Of a stretch of 64,000 nucleotides of DNA, positions 1 to 8,830 are shown one piece after another. The DNA lies in assembly GCF_013410955.1 (NCBI RefSeq), contig NZ_JACCCG010000004.1, positions 186,001 to 250,000 of the forward strand, given 5' to 3'. The position numbers and the translations under genes were made by a program. The notes under the pieces are model-generated. The model did no database searches and was not told the DNA's origin. It saw nothing but the letters and a program-made list of their open reading frames with translations. The stretch's first letter is position 1. Each line of letters begins with the position of its first letter. The stretch comes from Microbacterium sp. AK009. GTDB lineage: Bacteria; Actinomycetota; Actinomycetes; Actinomycetales; Microbacteriaceae.

Positions 1-331
1 CGAACTTTCCGATCGTGGTGGTCTTCCCGACGCCGTTGACCCCCACGACCAGGACGACCGCGGGACGCTCGGTCAATCGCAGGGTCGTGTCGAAGCGCGC
101 GAAGTGCTCCTCGAGGGTCTCTTTGAGCATCCGCTGCAGATCACGCGGGTCGGTCGTGCGGTATCGATCGACCTTCTCCCGGAGCTCGTCGACGATGCGC
201 TCGGTGATGTCGGGGCCGAAGTCCGCGGTGAGCAGTGCCGTCTCGAGGTCGTCCCACGTCTGCTCGTCGATCGTGGGCTTGACGAACATGCCGCGCAACG
301 CGCGACCCAACGACCAGGAGCTCTCCGCCAT
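1..331 (-). CDS. ftsY: Signal recognition particle receptor FtsY (partial, N-terminal part)
   Basis: FtsY is the membrane-associated GTPase that docks the signal recognition particle with nascent membrane proteins at the translocon. The visible 110 codons start at an ATG (MAESSWSLGRAL) and run through the helical N domain into the G domain. The G1 loop GVNGVGKTTTIGK is read just before the window edge, so the rest of the GTPase is missing only because the window ends. The usual acidic N-terminal extension is absent, giving a short compact FtsY. It lies 37 nt downstream of smc on the same strand, the common smc-ftsY order in actinobacteria. Identification rests on the NG-domain P-loop and this context. 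Confidence 0.93.
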   Translation of the reverse strand, partial: MAESSWSLGRALRGMFVKPTIDEQTWDDLETALLTADFGPDITERIVDELREKVDRYRTTDPRDLQRMLKETLEEHFARFDTTLRLTERPAVVLVVGVNGVGKTTTIGKF

Positions 332-368
332 GAGTCCAGCCTACGGGCGCGGGCGTGCCGGCCTCCGC

Positions 369-3300
369 TCAGCTCGCCGCCCGCTCGCCGTCGATGGCCC
401 GACCCAGTCGCTGCCCGACGACGGCCGACACACCGTCCTGCCGCATCGAGACGCCGTACAGGGCGTCGGCGATCTCCATCGTCCGCTTCTGGTGCGTGAT
501 GACGATGAGCTGGCTGCTCTCGCGCAGCTGCTCGAACACACCGAGAAGCCGCCCCAGGTTGGCGTCGTCGAGGGCCGCCTCCACCTCGTCGAGGATGTAG
601 AACGGACTCGGGCGCGCTTTGAAGATCGCCACCAGGAGCGCCACCGCCGCCAACGAGCGTTCACCACCGGAGAGCAGAGAGAGGCGTTCGATCTTCTTTC
701 CGACCGGTCGCACCGTCACCTCGATACCGGTCGTGAGGGCGTCGTCGGGCTTGGTCAACTCGATGCTCCCCGAGCCGCCGGGGAAGAGAACGGGGAAGAC
801 CTCGTCGAACGCGCGCTGGGTGTCGGCGAACGCGTCGAGGAAGATCGTCCGCATCCGGTCGTCGAGCTCCTCGATGATCGTCAGCAGATCCTTGCGGGTC
901 CGGCTCAGGTCATCGAGCTGCTCGGTCAGGAAGGCATGCCGTTGCTCGAGTGCCGAAAACTCCTCCAGCGCGAGCGGGTTCACCCGGCCGAGCTGCGCCA
1001 GCGTCCGCTCGGCGTCGGCGAGCCTTCGCTCCTGAACGGCGCGATCGAAGGGCGTGCCCTCCCCGTCCGGGTCGTTCGGGTCTGGAATCGGCTGGTCAGG
1101 GCCATATTCCGAGATCAGAATATCCTCCTCGAGTCCCAGCTCCGACACGGCGCGATCGCGGAGGGAGCCGGCCTGCAACCGACGTTCGTGGATGCGCAGC
1201 TCGAGGCCGTGCACGTCCTCGGTTACCGCAGACAGCCGTTCCCGCACTCGCGCGTCCTCCCGGCGCAGATCGCCGAGCTCTGCGGTGACCGCAGTACGCG
1301 CGGTCTCGGCGGCGGCGAGCTCGTCGCGGGCCTCCGCGAGGGATCGGGCGACGGCGTCGAGGACCGGGGGAATCCTCCCCGCCACGTCCGCCGCGGCGTC
1401 GCGCTGGCGCTTGCGCATGACGGCCCGCCGCGCCGCTTCCGCCGCCGCCGCCTGCTCCCGCTCACGCTGTTTCTCGAGCTGCACGACCCGCGACTCCTGA
1501 GCGCGGATCCGCTCTCGGAGGGTCTCCACATCCAGTCGCGCGCGCATCTCGGTCTCGCGCGCGGCGTCGAGCGCGGCGAGCAGGCCCTCGCGCGCCGATG
1601 CATCGAGGATGGGACGCGGGGATTCCAGGGCCGCCGTCAGCTGCTCATCGGCGACGCGCGACGCATCGGACGCCTCATCGACGCCGGCTCGGGCCTGAGC
1701 CAGCGCCGACGCCAGGCGCTCGCACTCCGCCGACGCCGCCTCGAAGCGCACGGTCGCCCGGTTGACCTCCTCGGCTCGCGCCGACACCGCCGCGTCGTGG
1801 GCACGCATCGCCTCCAGCGCCGATCGCACGCGACGCCGCTTGTCGTCGAGGTCGGCCGCGGCGCCCGCTCGCGCCTCGCGGAGGGAGTCGACGATCACCA
1901 TGAGCTCGTCCCGCCGGGCCGCGGCATCGTCCCGCTCGGCCACGAGTTCCAAGCGAGAACGGGAAGCGCCCGATCCCGCGCGCAGCCGATTCACGCGACA
2001 GACCTCGCCGGCCCGCGTGACGATCGTCGCGTGCGCGAGCGCCGAGTCCGCCAGAAGCCGTTCCGCCTCGTCGAGATCAGCGGCGATGACCACCCCCGAC
2101 AGGAGCGCCCGAACGCCGTCAGGCGCCGTCACCACCGCCGCGGCGGTCAGGGCCGTTCCGGCATCCGGCGCGGCCTCGGCGCCCCAGGGCGGATCGGCCA
2201 CCACGATGTCCACGGCGCCGGCGTCGTCGGCGCGAACCGTCGATGCCAGACCGAACCCGGCCGGCAGATCGTCGACGAGCACCGCTTCGGCGAGCGGCCC
2301 GAGCGCGGCGGCGACGGCGGCCTCGTACCCGGCCTCCACACGGACGAAGTCACCCACCAGGCCCCGGATTCCCGCACCGCCGCGGGCGACGATGTCGGCG
2401 GCAGTGGACCGGATGTCGAGGGCACGGTCGATCGCCGCCGTCTGGGCTGTCAGCGCATCGAGTTCGCGTTCTGCCGAATGCAGGCGCTCGCGCAGGCCCG
2501 CCAGCTCCTCGTCTGCGGCGCCCGCCTCTCGCTGGGCCCGCTCGTACTCCGCGGCGTGGTCGGGGATCGGCTCATCGTCTGCCGGATGCACGGAGGCCAG
2601 CGCCTGCTCGGCCTCGTCACGTCTGCTGAGGGCCGCCTGCCACGCGCGTTCTTGCCGATCGACGGCCGTGCGGACTGCCGCCAGGGTCGACGCTGCCGTC
2701 TCCGCGGCGCCGCGGAGAGCCGTGATCCGCATGTCGTGCTGCGAGACCAGGGCGCTCTGCTCCGCGATGTCGACGTCGAGGGCGTCGAGCTCGGCACGAG
2801 CGCGGGTCGCCTCCCGCGTCGCTGCGGCGGCGTCATCCTGCGCCCCGGCCAAACCGGCCGCGATCACATCGATCTCCTCGCGTGCGTGCGCGATCGTATC
2901 GGGAGTGACGGTCACGCCGCGACGGTCATCGTCGTGTTCGGCCGAATCGGCGAGAAGCGACATGCGCTGTCCGGCGAGGGCGTAGAGGGATCGGAGCCTC
3001 TCCTGCACGCGCTCCAGCCCGTGCACCACGCGACGGGCCTCATCGACCGCTTCGGAGCGCTGGTCGCTCTCGAGTCGCTCGATGCGCGTGCGGACACTCT
3101 GAGCCTGATCCTGGAGCACCATGCGCTCGGCCAGGCGTTCCTTCTCGGTGCGGGCATGCCCGGACAACTCCTGCCGAAGGCGCAGCAGCTCATCAGCCAG
3201 CAGGCGAGCTCTCGCATCACGCACCACCGCGGCGATGGTGGCGGCCTCGCGCGCCACCTCGGCCTGGCGCCCGAGCGGCTTCAGCTGGCGACGCAACTCT

Positions 3301-3887
3301 CCGGCGAGGTCGCTCAGGCGGGTGAGGTTGGCCTCCATCGCCTCGAGCTTGCGAAGGGTCTTCTCCTTCCGGCGGCGATGCTTCAAGATACCCGCCGCCT
3401 CTTCGATGAAGCCCCGCCGGTCCTCGGGCGTGGCCTGCAGCACGGTGTCCAGGCGCCCCTGCCCGATGATCACGTGCATCTCGCGGCCGAGACCGGAGTC
3501 GCTGAGGAGCTCCTGCACGTCCAGCAGCCGACAGGTCTCGCCGTTGATGGCGTATTCGCTGGCCCCGTTCCGGAACAGCGTGCGGCTGATCGAGACCTCG
3601 GTGTAGTCGATGGGCAGAGCGCCGTCGCTGTTGTCGATGGTCAGGCGCACTTCCGCGCGCCCGAGCGGGCCGCGCGTCGTCGTCCCCGCGAAGATGACGT
3701 CTTCCATCTTTCCGCCCCGGAGGGTCTTCGCGCCCTGCTCCCCCATGACCCACGCCAGAGCGTCGACGACGTTTGACTTCCCGGAACCGTTCGGACCGAC
3801 GATGCAGGTCACGCCGGGTTCGAAGGCGAACGTCGTGGGCTGCGCGAAGGATTTGAACCCTTTGAGCGTCACGCTCTTCAGGTGCAT
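369..3887 (-). CDS. smc: Chromosome segregation protein SMC
   Basis: This is the condensin ATPase that organises and segregates the chromosome with ScpA and ScpB. The 1172-residue product matches family length. Walker A GPNGSGKS lies at residues 31-38. Long Ala/Glu/Arg-rich coiled-coil arms flank a Gly-rich hinge near residue 500-560 (GIRGLVGDF). The C-terminal head has the signature LLSGGERSLAAVALL and Walker B FYILDEVEAALDD. The frame is open to 3908, but I chose the ATG at 3887 (MHLKSVTLKGF) because it begins exactly where SMC homology begins. It is the first gene of a minus-strand pair with ftsY. Confidence 0.96.
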   Translation of the reverse strand: MHLKSVTLKGFKSFAQPTTFAFEPGVTCIVGPNGSGKSNVVDALAWVMGEQGAKTLRGGKMEDVIFAGTTTRGPLGRAEVRLTIDNSDGALPIDYTEVSISRTLFRNGASEYAINGETCRLLDVQELLSDSGLGREMHVIIGQGRLDTVLQATPEDRRGFIEEAAGILKHRRRKEKTLRKLEAMEANLTRLSDLAGELRRQLKPLGRQAEVAREAATIAAVVRDARARLLADELLRLRQELSGHARTEKERLAERMVLQDQAQSVRTRIERLESDQRSEAVDEARRVVHGLERVQERLRSLYALAGQRMSLLADSAEHDDDRRGVTVTPDTIAHAREEIDVIAAGLAGAQDDAAAATREATRARAELDALDVDIAEQSALVSQHDMRITALRGAAETAASTLAAVRTAVDRQERAWQAALSRRDEAEQALASVHPADDEPIPDHAAEYERAQREAGAADEELAGLRERLHSAERELDALTAQTAAIDRALDIRSTAADIVARGGAGIRGLVGDFVRVEAGYEAAVAAALGPLAEAVLVDDLPAGFGLASTVRADDAGAVDIVVADPPWGAEAAPDAGTALTAAAVVTAPDGVRALLSGVVIAADLDEAERLLADSALAHATIVTRAGEVCRVNRLRAGSGASRSRLELVAERDDAAARRDELMVIVDSLREARAGAAADLDDKRRRVRSALEAMRAHDAAVSARAEEVNRATVRFEAASAECERLASALAQARAGVDEASDASRVADEQLTAALESPRPILDASAREGLLAALDAARETEMRARLDVETLRERIRAQESRVVQLEKQREREQAAAAEAARRAVMRKRQRDAAADVAGRIPPVLDAVARSLAEARDELAAAETARTAVTAELGDLRREDARVRERLSAVTEDVHGLELRIHERRLQAGSLRDRAVSELGLEEDILISEYGPDQPIPDPNDPDGEGTPFDRAVQERRLADAERTLAQLGRVNPLALEEFSALEQRHAFLTEQLDDLSRTRKDLLTIIEELDDRMRTIFLDAFADTQRAFDEVFPVLFPGGSGSIELTKPDDALTTGIEVTVRPVGKKIERLSLLSGGERSLAAVALLVAIFKARPSPFYILDEVEAALDDANLGRLLGVFEQLRESSQLIVITHQKRTMEIADALYGVSMRQDGVSAVVGQRLGRAIDGERAAS

Positions 3888-4032
3888 CGTCAACCTCCGG
3901 GCCTGCACGCCCGCGGTTCGGAGCGGCGCCGCTCAGGTTACCGAACTCCCCCGCCGATACCGCTGAGGCGGGCGGATCGGAACGGCTTCCCGTCCCGACA
4001 CGCCCGGAATCCGATCATTTCTGGAGATTCGC

Positions 4033-4062
4033 TTGACGTCCCCGGCGCGATCGCGCTAATGT
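4033..4062 (+). promoter_or_regulatory. Candidate sigma-A promoter for the small-ORF/GNAT transcript
   Basis: TTGACG (4033-4038) and TAATGT (4057-4062) are separated by 18 bases, close to the housekeeping consensus. They lie 36 nt upstream of the strong ribosome-binding site and ATG of the 33-codon ORF at 4098. Transcription would begin near 4068-4070 and could run into the acetyltransferase gene. This is read from sequence only. Confidence 0.6.
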
Positions 4063-4097
4063 CACTGCTCGCGTCCGATGTCGAAAGGAGGTCACCG

Positions 4098-4199
4098 ATG
4101 ATGCACATTATTGATCCGCGCTACACCGCGCGTCGATTCTCAGGAATCACCCCGTCGGTGACCGGATTCGCCGGCGCCTTCACTCCCACCGTCGCCTGA
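4098..4199 (+). CDS. 33-residue small ORF, possible leader peptide or small protein
   Basis: The product is a 33-residue peptide beginning MMHIIDPRYTARRF and ending in a Ser/Thr/Phe/Gly-rich tail. I do not recognise a family. An unusually good ribosome-binding site, AAAGGAGGTC (4084-4093), sits 4 nt before the first of two adjacent ATG codons, and a promoter-like pair lies just upstream. Downstream come 174 non-coding bases, then a 90-codon ORF and the GNAT gene on the same strand. It has no signal peptide and no run of a single regulatory amino acid. It may be a translated upstream ORF controlling the transcript or a genuine microprotein. Expression is inferred, not shown. Confidence 0.5.
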   Translation: MMHIIDPRYTARRFSGITPSVTGFAGAFTPTVA

Positions 4200-4373
4200 C
4201 CGTCGCAGGGGACAGGTGTGCCTGTCGGGCACCCGTCCGTTGCTGCTGACCGGAGCGACGCTCCCTCGAGCGATCCGGCAGCGCGCGTCGCTCTGACGCC
4301 TTCCCTCCGCGACCTTCCCGTCTGCGGCATCCGCACTCTCGTGCCCCACGCCTGACGAAAGCGATCACCCATC

Positions 4374-4646
4374 ATGTCCGCTCCCCTTGTCTCCGTCCTC
4401 CACCTCGATGACGACGACCGCCATCGGCTCCTCGCCGAGGTCGATCTCGTCCCGGCCTCCGCGGCCCCCTCGCGCCTTCAGCGCGCGGAGCTGCGGCTCG
4501 GGCTCTGGCTGCTGCTGCGCGCCGCGCGGCGTCAGTCGGCCGCCCGCGATCGGTCGCGCCGACGCGCCTTCGCCGCCGACCGCGCCCGTTCCCACCGTGA
4601 ACACGCCGCCTGGCGCGAGCTCGCCCTCGGCACCGTTCGCGTCTGA
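4374..4646 (+). CDS. Hypothetical Arg/Ala/Leu-rich small protein (90 aa)
   Basis: No family is recognised. The product starts MSAPLVSVLHLDDDDRHRLL. It has an amphipathic Leu-rich middle (LRLGLWLLLRAARR) and then a very Arg/Ala-rich, His-containing tail that is probably helical. The ribosome-binding site is weak (GACGAAAG about 15 nt upstream). It stands alone between the 33-codon ORF and the GNAT gene, with a 58-nt gap to the latter, and looks like part of the same transcript. The basic tail could contact nucleic acid or membrane, which is speculation. An over-long reading frame in high-GC DNA is the alternative. Confidence 0.45.
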   Translation: MSAPLVSVLHLDDDDRHRLLAEVDLVPASAAPSRLQRAELRLGLWLLLRAARRQSAARDRSRRRAFAADRARSHREHAAWRELALGTVRV

Positions 4647-4704
4647 CTTCCCATCACGGTCCGGAGCCGTCCCGCACGGCTCCGGACCTCTCGAAAGGAC
4701 CATC

Positions 4705-5799
4705 ATGGACACGCACGCACCGGCGGGAATCGATATCCGGCCGCTGACCATCCCCTCGCACGTCGACGCCGACGGCGCCGAAGACTTCATCGAGATGACG
4801 CGGGTCAGAAACCAGGTGTACCGGGAGATCTCCGGCCACGACGATGAACGCATCAGCGCGGCGGAACTGCTTCCCCACTACCAGCCCGATGAGTACGAGA
4901 CCCGGTTGATCTGGACCGTCCGCGATGGCGGGCGCATCGCGGGCCGCTGCGGCGTCGACCTTCCCCACGAGGAGGGATCGACGCTGGCCTTCTGGCTGAT
5001 CGAGCTGCTCCGCGAGGTTTGGGGGCGGGGAATCGGTTCAACCGCCTACGCGCTCGTCGAGGAGACTGCTCGAGCGCACGGCCGCACCGTTCTGCAGTCG
5101 TGGGCGGAGCATCCCGAGGCTCCGGGTCGGCGCCTGGCGGCGCCGACCGGCTTCGGAGACATCCCAGAAGACCACGCGGCCAGGTTCTACCTGCGGCACG
5201 GGTATGCGCTGCAGCAGGTCGAACGGGCCAGCGCCCTGGACCTTCGTGCACCGTTCGATCGGATCGAACGACTCCACCGCGAAGCCCAGCGTGCGGCGTC
5301 GGGTTACCGAGTCGTGCAGTGGTTCGCGCCCACCCCTGCGGAGTGGGTCGACGGTTACGCGTGGATGAAGTCGCGCATGTCCACCGATGCCCCGGCCGCC
5401 GATCTGCAGTTCGATGAGGAGACATGGGATGCGGCGCGGATCGCGCTGCACGACGCGCGGTACACCGACAGCGGCCGACTGCTCCAGGTGACAGCGGCAC
5501 AGCACGTGGCGACCGGCGAGCTGTGCGCGTTCAACGAGCTGGTCATCGGCGCGGATCGCACGGAGGCCTCGCATCAGGAGGACACCCTCGTTCTGAAGGC
5601 GCACCGAGGACACCGGCTCGGGATGCTCGTCAAGTGCGCGGGACTTCTGTCGTGGCGCGAGATCGCCCCGCAGTCGCCGCGCGTGCTGACCTACAACGCC
5701 GAGGAGAACCGCCCGATGCTCGACATCAACGAGGCGCTGGGGTTCCGCCCGATCGCCTACTCCGGCGCCTGGAAGAAGGTGCTCGACGTCGCCGGCTGA
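4705..5799 (+). CDS. Tandem-domain GNAT family N-acetyltransferase
   Basis: The 364-residue protein carries two GNAT folds and probably transfers acetyl groups from acetyl-CoA to an unknown amine. The first acetyl-CoA loop reads VWGRGIGSTAYALVEE near residue 110. A second, HRGHRLGMLVKCAGL, lies near residue 300. Only the second half may be structural. The ATG at 4705 has GAAAGGA 5 nt upstream; the open frame extends further 5' without support. It is the last gene of the small plus-strand group starting at 4033. Its 3' end overlaps the convergent mutM by 43 bp. It is not the mycothiol synthase MshD as far as I can tell, and the substrate is unknown. Confidence 0.85.
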   Translation: MDTHAPAGIDIRPLTIPSHVDADGAEDFIEMTRVRNQVYREISGHDDERISAAELLPHYQPDEYETRLIWTVRDGGRIAGRCGVDLPHEEGSTLAFWLIELLREVWGRGIGSTAYALVEETARAHGRTVLQSWAEHPEAPGRRLAAPTGFGDIPEDHAARFYLRHGYALQQVERASALDLRAPFDRIERLHREAQRAASGYRVVQWFAPTPAEWVDGYAWMKSRMSTDAPAADLQFDEETWDAARIALHDARYTDSGRLLQVTAAQHVATGELCAFNELVIGADRTEASHQEDTLVLKAHRGHRLGMLVKCAGLLSWREIAPQSPRVLTYNAEENRPMLDINEALGFRPIAYSGAWKKVLDVAG

Positions 5800-6677
5800 C
5801 ACCGGGGGCAGAAATGGCTCGACCGGTTGGTGAACGACACGCGCACGATCGGACGGCCGCACCGCGGGCAGGGCTCGCCGGTGCGGCCGTAGGCGTTGAG
5901 CGAGTGCGCGAAGTAGCCTGCCTGACCGTTGACGTTGACGTACTGCGCGTCGAAGCTCGTGCCCCCTTCGGCCAGAGCCTTCTCCAGCACCGACCGCACC
6001 TCGGCCAGGAGCCGGTTCACGCGCCGGGTGGGCAGCGCGTCGGCGGGTGTCTCGGGATGCAGGCGCGCCGCCCACAGCGCCTCGTCGGCGTAGATGTTGC
6101 CGATGCCGCTGACCACCGTCTGGTCGAGCATCACACGCTTGATCGCGGACTTCTTCCGAGCCAGGATGTCGCGGAACCGCCTGTCGCGGAATGCGGGGTC
6201 GAGGGGGTCGCGGGCGATGTGCGCCACCTGACGCGGGATGCGTGCGAGCTCGCATCCGACGCCCCCGGGAGCGCCGTCGGGTGTGGGAAGGAGGGGATCG
6301 ACGGCGAGCGAGCCGAAGGTGCGCTGATCGGCGAACACGACGGCGATGTCACCGTGGTCGGGGGGGTGCAGGTCGAAACGCACCCGCTCGTGACGCTCGA
6401 CCGGCGACCCCGGCGAACGCAGCAGCATCTGCCCGCTCATGCCCAGGTGTCCGACGACGGCGTGGTCGCTGCCGTGGAGCGGGAACCACAGGAACTTCCC
6501 GCGGCGCACGGCCGCGTCGATGCGTCGACCGGTCAGCTCTGCTTCGAAGTCGACGGCGTCTCCACCGTGACGGGTCAGCGCACGAGCGTCGTGAACGGTG
6601 ACACCTTCGATCAGGGCGCCGCGCATCGCCGGGTCCAGCCCGCGCCGGACCACTTCGACCTCGGGGAGCTCAGGCAT
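5757..6677 (-). CDS. mutM: Formamidopyrimidine-DNA glycosylase
   Basis: MutM removes oxidised purines such as 8-oxoguanine and nicks the abasic site. The 306-residue product begins MPELPEVEVVRRGL: Pro2 is the catalytic nucleophile after Met removal and Glu3 is the conserved acid. The C-terminus has the zinc finger with CPRCG and CPRCQ pairs. The frame is open much further upstream, but the ATG at 6677 is fixed by the MPELPE start. It overlaps the 3' end of rnc by 8 bp, so the two are translationally coupled, the usual rnc-mutM pair. Its last 14 codons overlap the convergent GNAT gene. Confidence 0.97.
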   Translation of the reverse strand: MPELPEVEVVRRGLDPAMRGALIEGVTVHDARALTRHGGDAVDFEAELTGRRIDAAVRRGKFLWFPLHGSDHAVVGHLGMSGQMLLRSPGSPVERHERVRFDLHPPDHGDIAVVFADQRTFGSLAVDPLLPTPDGAPGGVGCELARIPRQVAHIARDPLDPAFRDRRFRDILARKKSAIKRVMLDQTVVSGIGNIYADEALWAARLHPETPADALPTRRVNRLLAEVRSVLEKALAEGGTSFDAQYVNVNGQAGYFAHSLNAYGRTGEPCPRCGRPIVRVSFTNRSSHFCPRCQPATSSTFFQAPE

Positions 6678-7401
6678 CGACGCCGCGGGCGTCGCTCGGC
6701 GTCGACAGCTCGCGCCACGCCAGGAGGGCGGCTGCCATCTCGGCGTACTTCTTACTCGTCCCCGTGCCCCGTGCCTCCATGTGCCCCACCCGGACACGCG
6801 CGGTGAACACGCGGTCGTGGTCGGGTCCGGTGGCGGAGATCTCGTAGGCGGGCGGGCTGAATCCGCGCCGGGCGGCGAGCTCCTGCAGGCTGGTCTTGGG
6901 ATCGACAGCGGCGCCGTAGCGCTCGGGGTCATCCAGCAGCGGTTCGACCAGTCGCAGCACCAGGGCGGTGGCTGCATCGGGTCCGGCGGAGAGGTAGGCG
7001 GCGCCGATGACAGCCTCGGTGGCATCGGCGAGGATCGAGTCCTTCCTCCGTCCGCCGGTCAGTTCCTCACCCCGACCGAGCAGGACGTGCTCTCCCAGTC
7101 CGATGCGGCGCGCCACCTCGGCGAGGGCGACGGTGGAGACGACGCTCGCGCGTCGTTTGGCCAGCTGCCCCTCTTCGAGGTCGGGATGCCGCGTGTACAG
7201 ACGGACGGTCACGGCTTGGCCGAGGATCGCGTCGCCGAGGAATTCGAGTCTCTCGTTGTGGGGAACCCCGCCGTGCTCGTACGCCCAGGAACGATGAGTG
7301 AGAGCCAGCAACAGAAGCTCGGGGTCGATATCGACCCCGAGCTTCTGTGTCAGTTCGTCCAGCGGCGGGTGCGCCGGCGTGGCGTCGGTACGGTGAGTCA
7401 C
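6670..7401 (-). CDS. rnc: Ribonuclease III
   Basis: RNase III cleaves double-stranded RNA in rRNA maturation and mRNA decay. The 243-residue product has the family signature HNERLEFLGDAILG near residue 50, which supplies acidic metal ligands. A second acidic site lies about 70 residues later (DATEAVIGAAYL). A C-terminal double-stranded-RNA-binding domain begins at DPKTSLQELAARRG and ends with the KKYAEMAAALL helix. The start is GTG (read VTHRTDAT). It follows rpmF by 19 nt in the yceD-rpmF-rnc-mutM run. Confidence 0.97.
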   Translation of the reverse strand: MTHRTDATPAHPPLDELTQKLGVDIDPELLLLALTHRSWAYEHGGVPHNERLEFLGDAILGQAVTVRLYTRHPDLEEGQLAKRRASVVSTVALAEVARRIGLGEHVLLGRGEELTGGRRKDSILADATEAVIGAAYLSAGPDAATALVLRLVEPLLDDPERYGAAVDPKTSLQELAARRGFSPPAYEISATGPDHDRVFTARVRVGHMEARGTGTSKKYAEMAAALLAWRELSTPSDARGVDA

Positions 7402-7420
7402 CGAATGCGCAACGGGCCGA

Positions 7421-7630
7421 TCAGACGTCGGCGACCTTGCGGCCCTTGTACTCCAGGAACAGCTCCGTGCCCTGCGAGTCGGTCACGACCTTCGCCTGGT
7501 GGGGACGGCTGTAGACGACCTTGCCGTTCTCGATGGTCTTGACCAGCGTGGGGGCCTCGGCCTTCCACTGCGCACGACGCGAACGGGTGTTGGAGCGGGA
7601 GACCTTCCGCTTCGGGGGGTTACCTGCCAT
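7421..7630 (-). CDS. rpmF: 50S ribosomal protein L32
   Basis: The 69-residue protein starts [19 protein letters not shown], the conserved basic N-terminus of L32. This version lacks the zinc-binding Cys pairs, so it is of the zinc-independent (C-) type. The gene lies 2 nt after the YceD gene, an ancient pairing, and 19 nt before rnc. The identification is unambiguous from the N-terminal half. The C-terminal half ([13 protein letters not shown]) is typical of actinobacterial L32. Confidence 0.95.
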   Translation of the reverse strand: MAGNPPKRKVSRSNTRSRRAQWKAEAPTLVKTIENGKVVYSRPHQAKVVTDSQGTELFLEYKGRKVADV

Positions 7631-7632
7631 GG

Positions 7633-8223
7633 CTAGCTCTTCTCTGTGTTCTCAGCGCGGGGCGCTGGGTTCTCGTCGCGGTCCTCGGGCCCGGGGGCGT
7701 TGACCGCGTCGTGGTCGATGTAGTCCTGGAGCGCCGCCCACCGTGGATCGATCGGCTCGGCGTTCGGTTCGGCGTCTGCTGCCCGCCGGACGCCCGTGAC
7801 CGGATCGAGGCCGGGGCAATCCGGCTGACACACCGGCTGGAAGGGAAGCGACAGGACAACCGCATCCCTGACCAGAGTTTCAAGATCCACGTGGTCGTCT
7901 TGAACCTCGAAGTCAGTTTCCTCCGACCCAGAATACGCGAAAAGCTCCTGGAACTCGACTTCGACGCCCTCGGTGATCTCGCGGAGGCATCGTCCGCACA
8001 CGCCGGAGAAGGTGGTGTGCGCCTCTCCCGACGCGAGGATGCCCTCGTGAACCGACTCCAGTCGCACATCCAGCTCCAGCGACTCGGACGCCGGGACGGA
8101 GACGAGACCCTCGCCCCACTTCTCGGGAACGGTCAGATCCCGGTGGAATTCGCGCATCTCGCCCGGTCGGCGGACGATGTCTCGCACCGCAATGACGAAG
8201 GGTCCGTTCAGCCGTCTGGTCAC
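7633..8223 (-). CDS. yceD: YceD family protein (DUF177)
   Basis: The 196-residue YceD/DUF177 protein family is associated with 23S rRNA or large-subunit metabolism, although its exact biochemical role is unsettled. Visible features are the YceD core ([15 protein letters not shown]), the CGRCLREI motif near residue 75, a CQPDCPGL second Cys pair near 135, and an acidic tail. The four Cys probably bind a metal. The start is GTG at 8223; an ATG ten bases upstream is out of frame. The gene is immediately upstream of rpmF (2 nt), as in most bacteria. Confidence 0.9.
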   Translation of the reverse strand: MTRRLNGPFVIAVRDIVRRPGEMREFHRDLTVPEKWGEGLVSVPASESLELDVRLESVHEGILASGEAHTTFSGVCGRCLREITEGVEVEFQELFAYSGSEETDFEVQDDHVDLETLVRDAVVLSLPFQPVCQPDCPGLDPVTGVRRAADAEPNAEPIDPRWAALQDYIDHDAVNAPGPEDRDENPAPRAENTEKS

Positions 8224-8258
8224 GGGCGACCATGTTACCCGCCCCCGCGACGTGGGGC

Positions 8259-8756
8259 TCAGCCCGACAGGTCGTGGGCGACCAGGAATCGTGCGACGGC
8301 CGGCGGAACGAAGGGCGACACGTCACCGCCGAGGGCGGCCACCTGGCGGACGAGGGAGCTCGAGACCATGGCGTGCGCGGGATCGGGGAGGAGGAAAACG
8401 GTCTCGACGTGGGCGAGGTGGCGGTTCACGATCGCCATCGGGGTCTCGTAGGCCACGTCGATCTGGGAGCGGATCCCTTTGACGAGCACACCGGCATCGA
8501 CGTCGGCGGCGTAGTCCACGAGCAGTCCCACGCTCCAGGAGGCGATGATCACCTCGCTGTCGATGTCGCTCTCGGCCACCGACTGCTCGAGAAGGGACAG
8601 GCGCTGCGCGATCGGGAGCATCGCCTCCTTGCCCGGGTTGTGCACCACGAGGACGTGCAGCTGGTCGTACAGGCGCGCCGCGCGGCGGATCACGTCGAGG
8701 TGCCCGAGTGTCGGCGGGTCGAACGATCCGGGAACGACGGCGATCCTGCTGTTCAT
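8259..8756 (-). CDS. coaD: Phosphopantetheine adenylyltransferase
   Basis: CoaD makes dephospho-CoA from 4'-phosphopantetheine and ATP, the penultimate step of coenzyme A synthesis. The 165-residue length is normal. The nucleotidyltransferase TxGH motif is TLGH at residues 16-19, within [10 protein letters not shown]. The C-terminal [21 protein letters not shown] matches the ISSTxVR substrate loop. It lies downstream of recG and 35 nt upstream of the YceD gene on the same strand. Confidence 0.96.
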   Translation of the reverse strand: MNSRIAVVPGSFDPPTLGHLDVIRRAARLYDQLHVLVVHNPGKEAMLPIAQRLSLLEQSVAESDIDSEVIIASWSVGLLVDYAADVDAGVLVKGIRSQIDVAYETPMAIVNRHLAHVETVFLLPDPAHAMVSSSLVRQVAALGGDVSPFVPPAVARFLVAHDLSG

Positions 8757-8830
8757 GCGACCACCCTATCGACGGGCCGCACTCGGTCCTCGACACAAGC
8801 CGCGCCGTCCCGCGCGGCCCGCGGCGCCCT

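Noticed and set aside
15..3776. Open plus-strand frame of 1253 codons opposite smc and ftsY
   Set aside because: It is a GC-driven shadow: the residues are Arg/Leu/Ala/Gly-rich with no domain, and the minus strand encodes a clear SMC with Walker A, signature and Walker B motifs.
4705..5799. Mycothiol synthase MshD
   Set aside because: It has the tandem GNAT layout but is longer than the usual MshD and I see no MshD-specific signature; a general GNAT call is safer.
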